DNA of 7,330 nucleotides from Deltaproteobacteria bacterium (GCA_021772695.1 JAJFLL010000367.1:1-7330), one strand, 5' to 3'; counted from the stretch's first letter, positions 1 to 5,527 are shown. Numbers and translations are program-made. The notes: generated by a model from the letters alone, not told the origin.

Positions 1-187
1 TCATTTGGGGGCCGGGCGAAGTGTCAGCTGGTATTCTTGGAAGGCACAGACAAAATCCATGGCAAAACTTCTCGAATATTCTTTTTCTTGGGTATTGCCC
101 GGTCACGGTCGGCGAGCAAATCTCCCGGATGCGCAGATGCAGCGAGAACTACAGAGTTTGGTCGCGCAAATGCAGGCCACCCCTTAG
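1..187 (+). CDS. MBL-fold metallo-hydrolase, C-terminal fragment (5' end outside window)
   Basis: Only the last 61 codons are visible, in the frame starting at base 2 and ending at a TAG (185-187). The fragment contains a WYSW segment, then a Q-x-x-S-M-x-x-L-L pattern, then F-S-W-V-L-P-G-H-G-R-R. This combination is typical of the C-terminal end of metallo-beta-lactamase-fold hydrolases of the glyoxalase II-like type, where the PGHG segment supplies the last metal-ligand His and is followed by a short amphipathic helix (here the A-Q-M-Q-R-E-L-Q-S-L stretch). The metal-binding HxHxDH core would lie upstream, outside the window, so substrate and activity cannot be judged. An in-frame TTG at 5 is inside the gene and is not a credible start. 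The thioesterase gene follows on the same strand 65 bases after the stop, so the two may share a transcript. The family call is inferred from motif memory; the fragment is short. Confidence 0.68.
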   Translation, partial: HLGAGRSVSWYSWKAQTKSMAKLLEYSFSWVLPGHGRRANLPDAQMQRELQSLVAQMQATP

Positions 188-252
188 ATTCACCCAGGGC
201 TCTTTGCTTGACTTTTCAACATGCGAATCCCTATTCAAAGGTCATGTCTCCC

Positions 253-660
253 ATGCCAGAATTATTCAAAAATTTATTTCCCTTCCATGATCATTGGGGC
301 GATCAGGTGGGCTATGAATTAGTCGACCATAGTTCCGGCCGTGTCCGAACCAAGCTTACTATAGTAGAAAAGCACCAATCCCCTTCGGGTGTCACTCATG
401 GTGGTGTCATCAGTTCCTTTGTCGATTGGTCCATGGGCGGCGCGGTCTTTACTACTTTAAAAAAAGGTCAGTTTACCTCGACCATCGAATTCAAAATCAA
501 CTACCTCTCCCCGGTCAAAATCGGTGAAACGATTTTTTGCGAAGCCAAAGTCAAGCATGCGGGAAAATCTCATGCCGTTATCGAGTTTCACGTCTTTCGA
601 GACGAAGGTCAGGATGTGGCCGTGGGTGTGGGGACCTTTAATCTTTATTCCAAGACCTAA
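253..660 (+). CDS. PaaI-type hotdog-fold thioesterase
   Basis: A 135-residue single-domain protein, the usual length for PaaI/YbgC-like hotdog acyl-CoA thioesterases, which hydrolyse acyl- or aryl-CoA thioesters in the cytoplasm. The family signature is visible: T-H-G-G-V-I-S-S at about residues 48-55 with a downstream Asp at 58 (the PaaI catalytic Asp position), then the beta-strand segment T-S-T-I-E-F-K-I-N-Y-L-S-P-V at about 75-88, matching the usual substrate-channel strand, followed by K-I-G-E. The open frame extends far upstream (to 37), but that part overlaps the preceding gene and does not look like protein of this family. ATG codons at 244 and 253 are both possible. An AAAGG at 237-241 sits only 2 bases before 244 but 11 before 253, so 253 is slightly preferred. 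The natural substrate is not identifiable; the neighbouring MBL hydrolase hints at a shared catabolic or housekeeping role but does not prove it. No convincing terminator follows on the plus strand. Confidence 0.88.
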   Translation: MPELFKNLFPFHDHWGDQVGYELVDHSSGRVRTKLTIVEKHQSPSGVTHGGVISSFVDWSMGGAVFTTLKKGQFTSTIEFKINYLSPVKIGETIFCEAKVKHAGKSHAVIEFHVFRDEGQDVAVGVGTFNLYSKT

Positions 661-717
661 GGAAGATCGTTTGGCCCACTAGGTCCCGCAAAATGAATAG
701 AGGCTAATCGTGGTGAT

Positions 718-775
718 AAAAAAATGGGGCCGCGGAATAGCTCCGTTAGGTAGGCAGAGCGACCCACGCGGCCCC
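718..775 (-). terminator. Intrinsic-terminator-like hairpin, minus strand
   Basis: A perfect 9-bp stem, GGGGCCGCG against CGCGGCCCC (plus-strand 726-734 and 767-775), is followed on the minus strand by one A and seven T (724-718). The 32-base loop is longer than usual but contains its own GCTC/GAGC stem (740-743 with 757-760). On the plus strand the stem is followed only by TAGTTT, so termination of the thioesterase transcript here would be weaker. No minus-strand coding gene ends here, which makes the element an orphan unless a small RNA or antisense transcript uses it. Confidence 0.5.
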
Positions 776-903
776 TAGTTTCGCCTAAGCCAATAAGGTT
801 GCCCTTATTGACTTACTGGGGGGGGTTGTCCAAAACTTCTTTAAAAACAATAAGAAAGGCCACAAACCCAGTGGATGCAGATCCAGGCCCCTCACAAAAA
901 CCT
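718..903 (-). ncRNA. Candidate intergenic small RNA, about 185 nt
   Basis: Inferred from signals only. On the minus strand a -35-like TTGCCC (938-933) is followed after 17 bases by a -10-like CATAAT (915-910), predicting a start near 903. Downstream the transcript would contain a C8 run (825-818), a long hairpin (815-786), and a GC-rich 9-bp stem (775-767 with 734-726) followed at once by A and seven T (724-718), the layout of an intrinsic terminator. No minus-strand protein gene leads into this terminator; the neighbours on both sides are on the plus strand. The 5' part holds GGGGCC (891-886), which could compete with the identical GGGGCC at 775-770 for the 3' GGCCCC (731-726), so two folds are possible. 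It is not recognisable to me as 6S, SRP, RNase P or tmRNA. The alternative is a plus-strand leader with symmetric repeats. Confidence 0.38.
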
Positions 904-909
904 TACAGA

Positions 910-938
910 ATTATGGACATATTTTGCCTTGAGGGCAA
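910..938 (-). promoter_or_regulatory. Candidate sigma70-type promoter for the minus-strand small RNA
   Basis: TTGCCC (938-933; four of six matches to TTGACA) and CATAAT (915-910; five of six matches to TATAAT) are separated by exactly 17 bases on the minus strand. The -35 element lies in one arm of the 918-942 hairpin, and the -10 adjoins the 903-910 repeat arm, so an operator function of these repeats is possible. Such pairs also arise by chance in A+T-rich spacers. Confidence 0.35.
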
Positions 939-990
939 TATGTATTCCTGGACTGGGGTGCTTTCTGTAATCTAGTGCATGGAATCCTTC

Positions 991-1833
991 ATGAAAAATG
1001 AACCTGAAATTCAACCCTTTTCCATCGCGATTCAAGGCCTGGGAGCTGCAGGTCGCGCTCGGGAACAAGCCATCCTAGGTTCCCCCCATTGGGATTTGGC
1101 CGCCAAGATCTCCCGCCGTGGGAACGAGGCCACCATGGGTTTGGAACAAGCTCTAGTCGACCCCAGCATCGAGGCCTGGGCCATCTCCCTAGAAAATGGG
1201 GCCCATGCCCAGGCCGTTCGCCAGGCCCTGCAAGCGGGCAAGCATGTGCTCTGTGATTATCCCTTGGCCCTTTCGGCTGCTGAAGGTCGGGAACTCTTTG
1301 CCCTGGCCCAAGCCTGTGACCGGGTGTTGCATGTGGAGCACATTGGTCTACTTAGCGCCGAACACGAGGCCTTAAAAATTAAGGCCAAGGCCATGGGCCC
1401 CTTAACCAAGGGCGAATATATCTTTCAGGGGGGGTGGAAGGAATCCATGGCGGATGTATCTCGGCAAGGCCCCCTGCCCTTGCTGGCCCTGTCCCGACTT
1501 TTGCAAGTGGCCGATCTCTTCGGCCCCCTGGTTCTGGAATCAGCCCGTCTCGACACCACCGCCCCCGGATTTTCCCTACATCTGCACCTTAAAACTCCAT
1601 CGGGTGGGCAACTGGGATTTACCGAAGAACGCCGCCCGGGCCTACCCCGACGCCGGAGCCTCAGTGCCGTTGGCACCAAGGGTTCGCTGCATTGGAAGGC
1701 AGGGGTGAGTGGTGGCGGACTCTTTGGCTTAGACTTGGAATGTTTTCGCAAGCGCATCACAGGTACCGGCCACTGCTACTACGACGAAGCCATGATGCTC
1801 GACCTCTTGTCTCTTCTAGAAAAAATGACCTAA
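991..1833 (+). CDS. Biliverdin reductase-like oxidoreductase (Gfo/Idh/MocA fold)
   Basis: A cytoplasmic NAD(P)H-dependent oxidoreductase of 280 residues from the ATG at 991. The N-terminal Rossmann fold shows G-L-G-A-A-G at about residues 16-21. The middle resembles animal BLVRA and cyanobacterial BvdR: Q-A-G-K-H-V-L-C-D-Y-P-L-A-L-S (about 81-95), where sugar dehydrogenases of this superfamily have E-K-P; R-V-L-H-V-E-H (about 111-117); A-L-S-R (Arg at about 169) followed by A-D-L-F-G; and R-R-P-G-L before the C-terminal sheet. From memory of the cyanobacterial sequence, the Arg aligns with BvdR Arg185, reported as important for catalysis. The expected reaction is biliverdin to bilirubin; Asp replaces Glu in the E-Y-P motif. 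Length is close to the roughly 295 residues of the animal enzyme. An ATG at 979 is in frame but lacks a Shine-Dalgarno, whereas TGGAA (980-984) suits 991. No haem oxygenase is in view, so the substrate is inferred. The stop codon merges into the A-run of the opposing terminator. Confidence 0.82.
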   Translation: MKNEPEIQPFSIAIQGLGAAGRAREQAILGSPHWDLAAKISRRGNEATMGLEQALVDPSIEAWAISLENGAHAQAVRQALQAGKHVLCDYPLALSAAEGRELFALAQACDRVLHVEHIGLLSAEHEALKIKAKAMGPLTKGEYIFQGGWKESMADVSRQGPLPLLALSRLLQVADLFGPLVLESARLDTTAPGFSLHLHLKTPSGGQLGFTEERRPGLPRRRSLSAVGTKGSLHWKAGVSGGGLFGLDLECFRKRITGTGHCYYDEAMMLDLLSLLEKMT

Positions 1834-1868
1834 AAAAAAAGGCCCTCAGGTTATCGTACCTGAAGGCC
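1832..1868 (-). terminator. Intrinsic terminator of the minus-strand beta-helix gene
   Basis: GGCC-C-TCAGGT (1841-1851) pairs with ACCTGA-A-GGCC (1858-1868): ten base pairs with one internal mismatch and a six-base loop. On the minus strand it is followed by nine T (complement of 1840-1832). It lies 27 bases past the stop of the beta-helix gene. The T-run overlaps the TAA of the plus-strand oxidoreductase gene, so the two converging genes end almost back to back. The plus-strand side (ATAAATTCAC) lacks a U-run, so this is not clearly bidirectional. Confidence 0.8.
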
Positions 1869-1895
1869 ATAAATTCACATAAGTTGATCCAAGGC

Positions 1896-3692
1896 TTAAC
1901 GGTGGCCGAAGCGTTTCACCACTAAGACTCCCAGACCAAAACCCATCAACCCTAAAAGGGCAAAGGGCAGATGAGGCGCCATGGGTCCACGGTTCAGGCT
2001 ACAGGGAATGATTCCGCTGCCTTCAACGAAGACACCGACTCCAGGAGGAGGCGGTGGCGGAGGAGGTGGTGGTGGCGGAATGGTGGGATCAAACTCATAG
2101 GCACCCACATCACAGCGGGGTTCTCCGCCGATGACTCCTGCAACCGTACGTTGAAAGGGATCATCCCGTTGGTCGAAGTTTAAGACCCCTCCAACATTGA
2201 TATCGTCGACGCAACCGCCATCGGCCACGGGACGGGCCGTATCAATGGCCGGAGAACCTTCAGGCAAGGCATGGGTTGGGGTCAAACCACCGTTATTGGT
2301 CAGGGCAACGAGCAGTGGATCTTGGCCGGTAATATCACCGGTTTGAGCACCGTTTAAGGTACAATCGGAGGGATCCAAGATTAGGTTATAACCCACTGAC
2401 GTAATAGGCTCGCCGAGATCATCCGTATTGCAATCGGGTCCCAAGGTAGCGGTGTTATTGGAAACAATGGTATTTAACAAACTGAGGGTACCGGTCGCCG
2501 CACTGTTTCGATTGCGTTTCACCCCACCACCGCTGGCACCACCTTCGTTAAAGGCAATGGTGGAACTCAACAATTCGGAAACAGAATCCTGGCCACTTAC
2601 CTCAAAGTAACCGCCACCTTCCTTCGGTGCAATGTTACCACTCACGGTAGAATCTACTAATCGCAATTGGTTCGTCGAAGCATCACCCGCGATGTGGGTA
2701 ATACCACCGCCGGTACCAAAGTTGGGATTTCCTAAGGGATTCCCCAAAAAACCCATGACTTGGTTGTCATAAACCGCACTCATCAACACCAAGGTATCGC
2801 AAAGGTTGGTATCTACTGCGACACCGACCCCGATGCCACCGCCGGTACCGTTGTCGACAATATTTTCGTTAATTTGCGAATTGACCACGGTCAGGGATGT
2901 ACCGAGGCAAATATCTCCATCAGGATTACAGGCGATACCGCCACCCATGGCAAATAAGTCGTTGTCAAAGGTGCCAGACTCGGCCAAGTTGTTTTGCACT
3001 AACGAACGATTCAAAGTGGCCCGACCCAAATTCAACAAACCGCCACCAAAGACATCTTCATCGGGCTCTTGGCTATTGTCGGCAGTATTGCCACTGATGG
3101 AAGAATCATTGACGGTCAATTCACCGGCGTTAAGAATTCCGCCACCACCAAGAACACTATTGAAGGTGTCGATCGCATGCCCGTTTTCGATGGTGACCCC
3201 ATTGATCACGACGATAGGGGCAGGTTCACAACCACCGACACCACCAATCCCACCGGGATTAATTCCCGTACATTCGCCAAAGGGATTTTGGGGCGTAAAC
3301 ACGTGGTCAAAGATTTGAATCACCCGGTCCATACCGTTGATGAAGGTGGTACGAATGATCGTGGTTCCTAAACCCTGACCGTTGATCGTGATATCGCTAC
3401 AAATATCAAGGTCACCGGTTAAGTTGTCATTTTGTAAGCCGGCTGGATTTTCGGTCAAGACGTAGGGCCCGCCCAAATCGGGCAAATCAATGATATCGGC
3501 ACCGTTACCGGTGGGACAACCTCCGACCGCCGAATCCGTATTGGCAGCTTGGATGGCCTGACGCAGAGAACAAACTGTCGCGTCAGGTACCGGAGGGTCG
3601 GTTAAGGTATCGACCGTAATCGTAGCGGCCTGGGCCGTCCCGACCAGGGCCAGGGTAAAAATCGAAAAAAGTAGGGTAAAGGTTTTTCTCAT
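1896..3692 (-). CDS. Secreted beta-helix protein with CSLREA-type start, choice-of-anchor Q-like domain and C-terminal sorting-type tail
   Basis: A 598-residue exported protein. The start at 3692 is chosen because it gives a clean signal peptide (M-R-K-T-F, hydrophobic core, cleavage after A-Q-A at about 22) and has GAGGA (3701-3697) four bases upstream; the frame is open 22 codons further but those are hydrophilic. After cleavage comes a CSLREA-type segment, C-S-L-R-Q-A-I-Q-A-A-N (41-51). Residues 150-410 look like a right-handed parallel beta-helix: seven G-G-G-containing coils (near 183, 216, 250, 284, 328, 359, 388) with N-G/N-N turns. Residues 434-535 match the choice-of-anchor Q pattern (G-Y-N-L-I, D-P-L-L, N-N-G-G-L-T-P-T-H-A-L, S-P-A-I-D, D-Q-R, D-V-G-A-Y-E). 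Twelve prolines (539-550) lead to G-S-G-I-I-P-C (Cys 564), a hydrophobic helix (575-592) and a basic end (K-R-F-G-H-R). That end resembles Cys-containing bacterial sorting signals (JDVT-CTERM or MYXO-CTERM style), suggesting surface anchoring or release. Ligand or enzymatic role is unknown. Confidence 0.9.
   Translation of the reverse strand: MRKTFTLLFSIFTLALVGTAQAATITVDTLTDPPVPDATVCSLRQAIQAANTDSAVGGCPTGNGADIIDLPDLGGPYVLTENPAGLQNDNLTGDLDICSDITINGQGLGTTIIRTTFINGMDRVIQIFDHVFTPQNPFGECTGINPGGIGGVGGCEPAPIVVINGVTIENGHAIDTFNSVLGGGGILNAGELTVNDSSISGNTADNSQEPDEDVFGGGLLNLGRATLNRSLVQNNLAESGTFDNDLFAMGGGIACNPDGDICLGTSLTVVNSQINENIVDNGTGGGIGVGVAVDTNLCDTLVLMSAVYDNQVMGFLGNPLGNPNFGTGGGITHIAGDASTNQLRLVDSTVSGNIAPKEGGGYFEVSGQDSVSELLSSTIAFNEGGASGGGVKRNRNSAATGTLSLLNTIVSNNTATLGPDCNTDDLGEPITSVGYNLILDPSDCTLNGAQTGDITGQDPLLVALTNNGGLTPTHALPEGSPAIDTARPVADGGCVDDINVGGVLNFDQRDDPFQRTVAGVIGGEPRCDVGAYEFDPTIPPPPPPPPPPPPGVGVFVEGSGIIPCSLNRGPMAPHLPFALLGLMGFGLGVLVVKRFGHR
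2043..2078 (-). repeat. Polyproline codon tract (12 Pro codons) within the beta-helix gene
   Basis: Twelve consecutive CCN codons encode the linker between the anchor domain and the C-terminal tail. Codons are mixed (CCG, CCA, CCT), so the tract is not a pure microsatellite, but the CCN triplet repeat could still change length by slippage or unequal recombination. As protein it forms a stiff spacer, commonly placed between a secreted domain and its envelope anchor. Twelve prolines in a row would be expected to make translation depend on elongation factor P. Confidence 0.85.
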
Positions 3693-3696
3693 ATTT

Positions 3697-3740
3697 TCCT
3701 CAATGCATTTTTTATGGAGTGATTTTTTGAATTTTTCCAA
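3697..3740 (-). promoter_or_regulatory. Candidate promoter and Shine-Dalgarno of the beta-helix gene
   Basis: On the minus strand TTGGAA (3740-3735) and CATAAA (3716-3711), each four of six matches to the sigma70 consensus, are 18 bases apart. They predict a start near 3704 and a very short leader. The Shine-Dalgarno GAGGA (3701-3697) is four bases from the ATG at 3692 and is the clearest in the window; it supports that start over the upstream in-frame ATG at 3758. The promoter part is weak evidence; the Shine-Dalgarno is firm. Confidence 0.45.
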
Positions 3741-3782
3741 GTCGGAGAGCGGGGACATTCTAAAGGATTTTCAGACCTTATG

Positions 3783-4403
3783 TCAATCTTTGCTATTGGG
3801 ACGTTTGTCTATCGGATTTACCGGTAAAACCCGCCAGGGTTTGGGAAATATCACCCAATGCCCGTTCACGAAAATCAGGCCGTCCCAGGCAAAGCCCAAT
3901 GCCTCGCCCGGTGCCAAGAATTTAAAACGATAAAACCTCAGACCCGGAATAAAGTGGGAGGATACCGCTTGGTAGCCCCCGGGAAAAGCGGCCGCATCGC
4001 CCTTATTTTGTTGTAACTCCTCGGTGGTGGCGGACCAAATCATCAACTCCGTTTGGCCCGGACGGCCACGCACCACGATCTTTCCCTCGTTCCAGGGCGT
4101 TTCATAGCCTTGATAGGCGGACTTCACTGCAGACTTTTTAAAAACCGTTTTAAAATCCTGTGGGGTAGGACGCAGCTTTTGCGTCAATGCAGATTTATTT
4201 AAATCGGGATCTAAAAATTGGGTCAATAATTGACGAGCACCGTCCATATCACCTGGAAAATCTACCCGCCCTGTTTTGGTTTCTGCAACGACACTGCCTT
4301 GAATGGGATTCAAACTTCCAGCAGGATCACTTTTGCAAGCTAGGAAACCCAATACCAATAGTAGAAGGCATCTCCAAAAATTCGGAACTCGAGGACTATT
4401 CAT
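3783..4403 (-). CDS. Predicted outer-membrane lipoprotein of unknown function
   Basis: A 206-residue protein. The frame is open up to 4493, but that would overlap queA; the ATG at 4403 instead gives a textbook lipoprotein signal: M-N-S-P-R-V-P-N-F-W-R, a Leu-rich core, and F-L-A-C with the lipidated Cys at 23. Phe at -3 is tolerated but less common. Lys at +2 (not Asp) predicts Lol-dependent transfer to the outer membrane. The mature part starts with a linker, then R-Q-L-L-T-Q-F (58-64), L-R-P-T-P-Q-D-F (78-85), R-P-G-Q-T-E-L-M-I-W-S-A-T-T-E-E-L (114-130), F-P-G-G-Y (140-144), G-L-R-F-Y-R-F-K-F (154-162), G-L-I-F-V-N-G-H-W-V-I-F-P-K-P-W-R (175-191). These aromatic-rich blocks look like a conserved family, but I cannot name it or assign a function. 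The gene starts 62 bases after the queA stop and could be co-transcribed with it. The stop is a TGA at 3785-3783; no terminator is evident before the next gene. Confidence 0.8.
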   Translation of the reverse strand: MNSPRVPNFWRCLLLLVLGFLACKSDPAGSLNPIQGSVVAETKTGRVDFPGDMDGARQLLTQFLDPDLNKSALTQKLRPTPQDFKTVFKKSAVKSAYQGYETPWNEGKIVVRGRPGQTELMIWSATTEELQQNKGDAAAFPGGYQAVSSHFIPGLRFYRFKFLAPGEALGFAWDGLIFVNGHWVIFPKPWRVLPVNPIDKRPNSKD

Positions 4404-4426
4404 AATGCCCACCCTAACCCAGTGGA

Positions 4427-4459
4427 CCTTGCAAGGAAAGCCTGGATTATTGCGCAATA
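4427..4459. repeat. Two perfect palindromes between queA and the lipoprotein gene
   Basis: CCTTGCAAGG (4427-4436, 10 bases) and TATTGCGCAATA (4448-4459, 12 bases) are each perfect palindromes within the 62-base gap. Both centre on a TTGC core (TTGCAA, TTGCGCAA). They could be operator half-site pairs controlling the lipoprotein gene, or chance. Neither is followed by a T-run, so they are not intrinsic terminators. Confidence 0.4.
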
Positions 4460-4465
4460 TTATGC

Positions 4466-5515
4466 TCATCGAAAATTTCTGAGCAGCATGCAATCTCCGT
4501 AACTAAATAGACGGTATTTATTTTCCATGGCCGCCTGATAGGTCTTCAACATAAATTCACGACCGCCTAAAGCGGCCACCAAAATCAATAAGGTGGATTT
4601 AGGTTGGTGGAAGTTAGTGAGCAAGGCCTGAACCATTTTAGGACGGTAGCCGGGACGAATGAAAAGATCAGTCACGCCTTCCGATTGGCCAGTTGCAGCA
4701 AAGGCCTCTAAGGCCCGCAGGGAAGTGGTGCCTACCGCAACCACCTTAGCCCCCCGCTCCCGACACCGTTGCAGGGCCGCTAAAGTTTGCGCCTCGATTC
4801 GATACCATTCTCGATGCATCACATGATCTACAATTCGCTCGGAGCGAATGGGAAGAAAGGTGCCAAGCCCCACGTGCAAGGTCACCGTGGTCCAGGCCAC
4901 CTGTGCCTCTTTCAGACGGGTTTTCATGGCTTCGGTAAAATGAAGTCCCGCTGTTGGAGCCGCGGCAGCACCGGGATTTTTTGCAAACACGGTCTGGTAG
5001 CGAAGTGAATCTGCCGCATCACTTTGGGGGCGAGAAATATAGGGTGGCAAGGGCATTTCACCAAACCGAGTGAAGGCCAACTGAGCCTCTTCGGGGTTCT
5101 TAAACTGGACTCTAAATGGACCCGGAGTCACGGAGCTCATCGTAATCTGGATGGGGGCCACTTCACCGGTATCTCTGCGAAACAAAAATAGCGGAGTGCC
5201 CACTTTCAACCCCCTTGATGGCGATAATAAAACCTCCCATTCCTCGTGGGGCCTTTCTTGCAATAAAAGCAATTCCACCTGCCCTCCCGTTTCTTTGCGG
5301 GCAAAGAAGCGGCACGGTCTGACCTGGGTGTCGTTTCCCACCAAGAGATCGCCGGGATTTAGAAATTCCAGCAAATCCTTAAAATAGTGGTGACTCATAC
5401 TTTTTTCAACGGGATCCACCACGAGCATGCGCGAAGCGCTTCGCTCCGAAAGAGGGGTTTGGGCCACCAACTCAGGGGGAAATTCAAAGTGATAATCTGA
5501 TAAAAATTCACTCAT
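4466..5515 (-). CDS. queA: S-adenosylmethionine:tRNA ribosyltransferase-isomerase (QueA)
   Basis: QueA transfers and isomerises the ribose of S-adenosylmethionine onto preQ1-modified tRNA, giving epoxyqueuosine at the wobble position 34 of GUN-anticodon tRNAs; it is a cytoplasmic monomer. The 349-residue length is normal for the family. Diagnostic blocks run in order: D-Y-x-F-E-F-P-P-E-L-V-A-Q (7-19), P-L-S-E-R-S-A-S-R-M-L-V (21-32), G-D-L-L-V-G-N-D-T-Q-V (55-65; NDT-R-V is usual), G-G-Q-V-E-L-L-L (77-84), P-P-Y-I-x-R (157-162), A-A-P-T-A-G-L-H-F-T (185-194), T-L-H-V-G-L-G-T-F (212-220), V-G-T-T-S-L-R-A-L-E (261-270), T-N-F-H-Q-P-K-S-T-L-L (300-310) and Y-R-L-F-S-Y-G-D-C-M-L-L (334-345). The ATG at 5515 lacks a clear Shine-Dalgarno, but the next residues match the family start. 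It is divergent from the RND gene and upstream of the lipoprotein gene on its own strand. Confidence 0.97.
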   Translation of the reverse strand: MSEFLSDYHFEFPPELVAQTPLSERSASRMLVVDPVEKSMSHHYFKDLLEFLNPGDLLVGNDTQVRPCRFFARKETGGQVELLLLQERPHEEWEVLLSPSRGLKVGTPLFLFRRDTGEVAPIQITMSSVTPGPFRVQFKNPEEAQLAFTRFGEMPLPPYISRPQSDAADSLRYQTVFAKNPGAAAAPTAGLHFTEAMKTRLKEAQVAWTTVTLHVGLGTFLPIRSERIVDHVMHREWYRIEAQTLAALQRCRERGAKVVAVGTTSLRALEAFAATGQSEGVTDLFIRPGYRPKMVQALLTNFHQPKSTLLILVAALGGREFMLKTYQAAMENKYRLFSYGDCMLLRNFR

Positions 5516-5527
5516 ATTCTAGATCAT

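Larger units (their letters stand above)
661..978. other. Gene-free intergenic region rich in inverted repeats
   Basis: No coding frame of interest is present in these 318 bases. Four inverted repeats are visible: a 9-bp perfect stem (726-734 with 767-775) enclosing a 4-bp stem (740-743 with 757-760); a hairpin of 12 pairs with one mismatch at 786-815 (loop TTGC at 799-802); a hairpin at 918-942 (9 pairs and a 2-base bulge); and an 8-bp perfect distant repeat (903-910 with 963-970) that encloses the last hairpin. A run of eight G lies at 818-825. The arrangement can be read as a minus-strand small RNA gene (annotated separately) or as a structured leader of the plus-strand oxidoreductase gene. 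I do not recognise a known riboswitch or tRNA. Confidence 0.7.

Noticed and set aside
37..252. N-terminal extension of the thioesterase frame
   Set aside because: It overlaps the MBL-hydrolase tail in another frame, and the family begins near the ATG at 244/253.
726..775. tRNA gene or tRNA remnant
   Set aside because: The D-arm-like sequence is present, but the spacing from the closing stem is wrong and no anticodon or T-arm is found in 50 bases.
726..815. M-box (ykoK) magnesium riboswitch, suggested by CGTTAGGT
   Set aside because: Only a short string agrees; the following conserved arms of the M-box are absent and the downstream gene is not a magnesium transporter.
1425..1760. Open minus-strand frame of 111 codons
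   Set aside because: It lies entirely inside the oxidoreductase gene, is Arg/Pro-rich as expected for a reverse shadow of a GC-rich gene, and matches no family I know.
2806..3318. Open plus-strand frame of 170 codons
   Set aside because: It is antisense to the beta-helix gene; its proline-rich content is the complement of the Gly-rich repeat codons.
3693..3758. Upstream ATG start of the beta-helix protein
   Set aside because: It would place a charged 22-residue segment before a clear signal peptide and ignore the Shine-Dalgarno at 3697-3701.
4404..4493. Upstream start of the lipoprotein frame
   Set aside because: It would overlap the queA end and bury the signal peptide 30 residues inside the protein.
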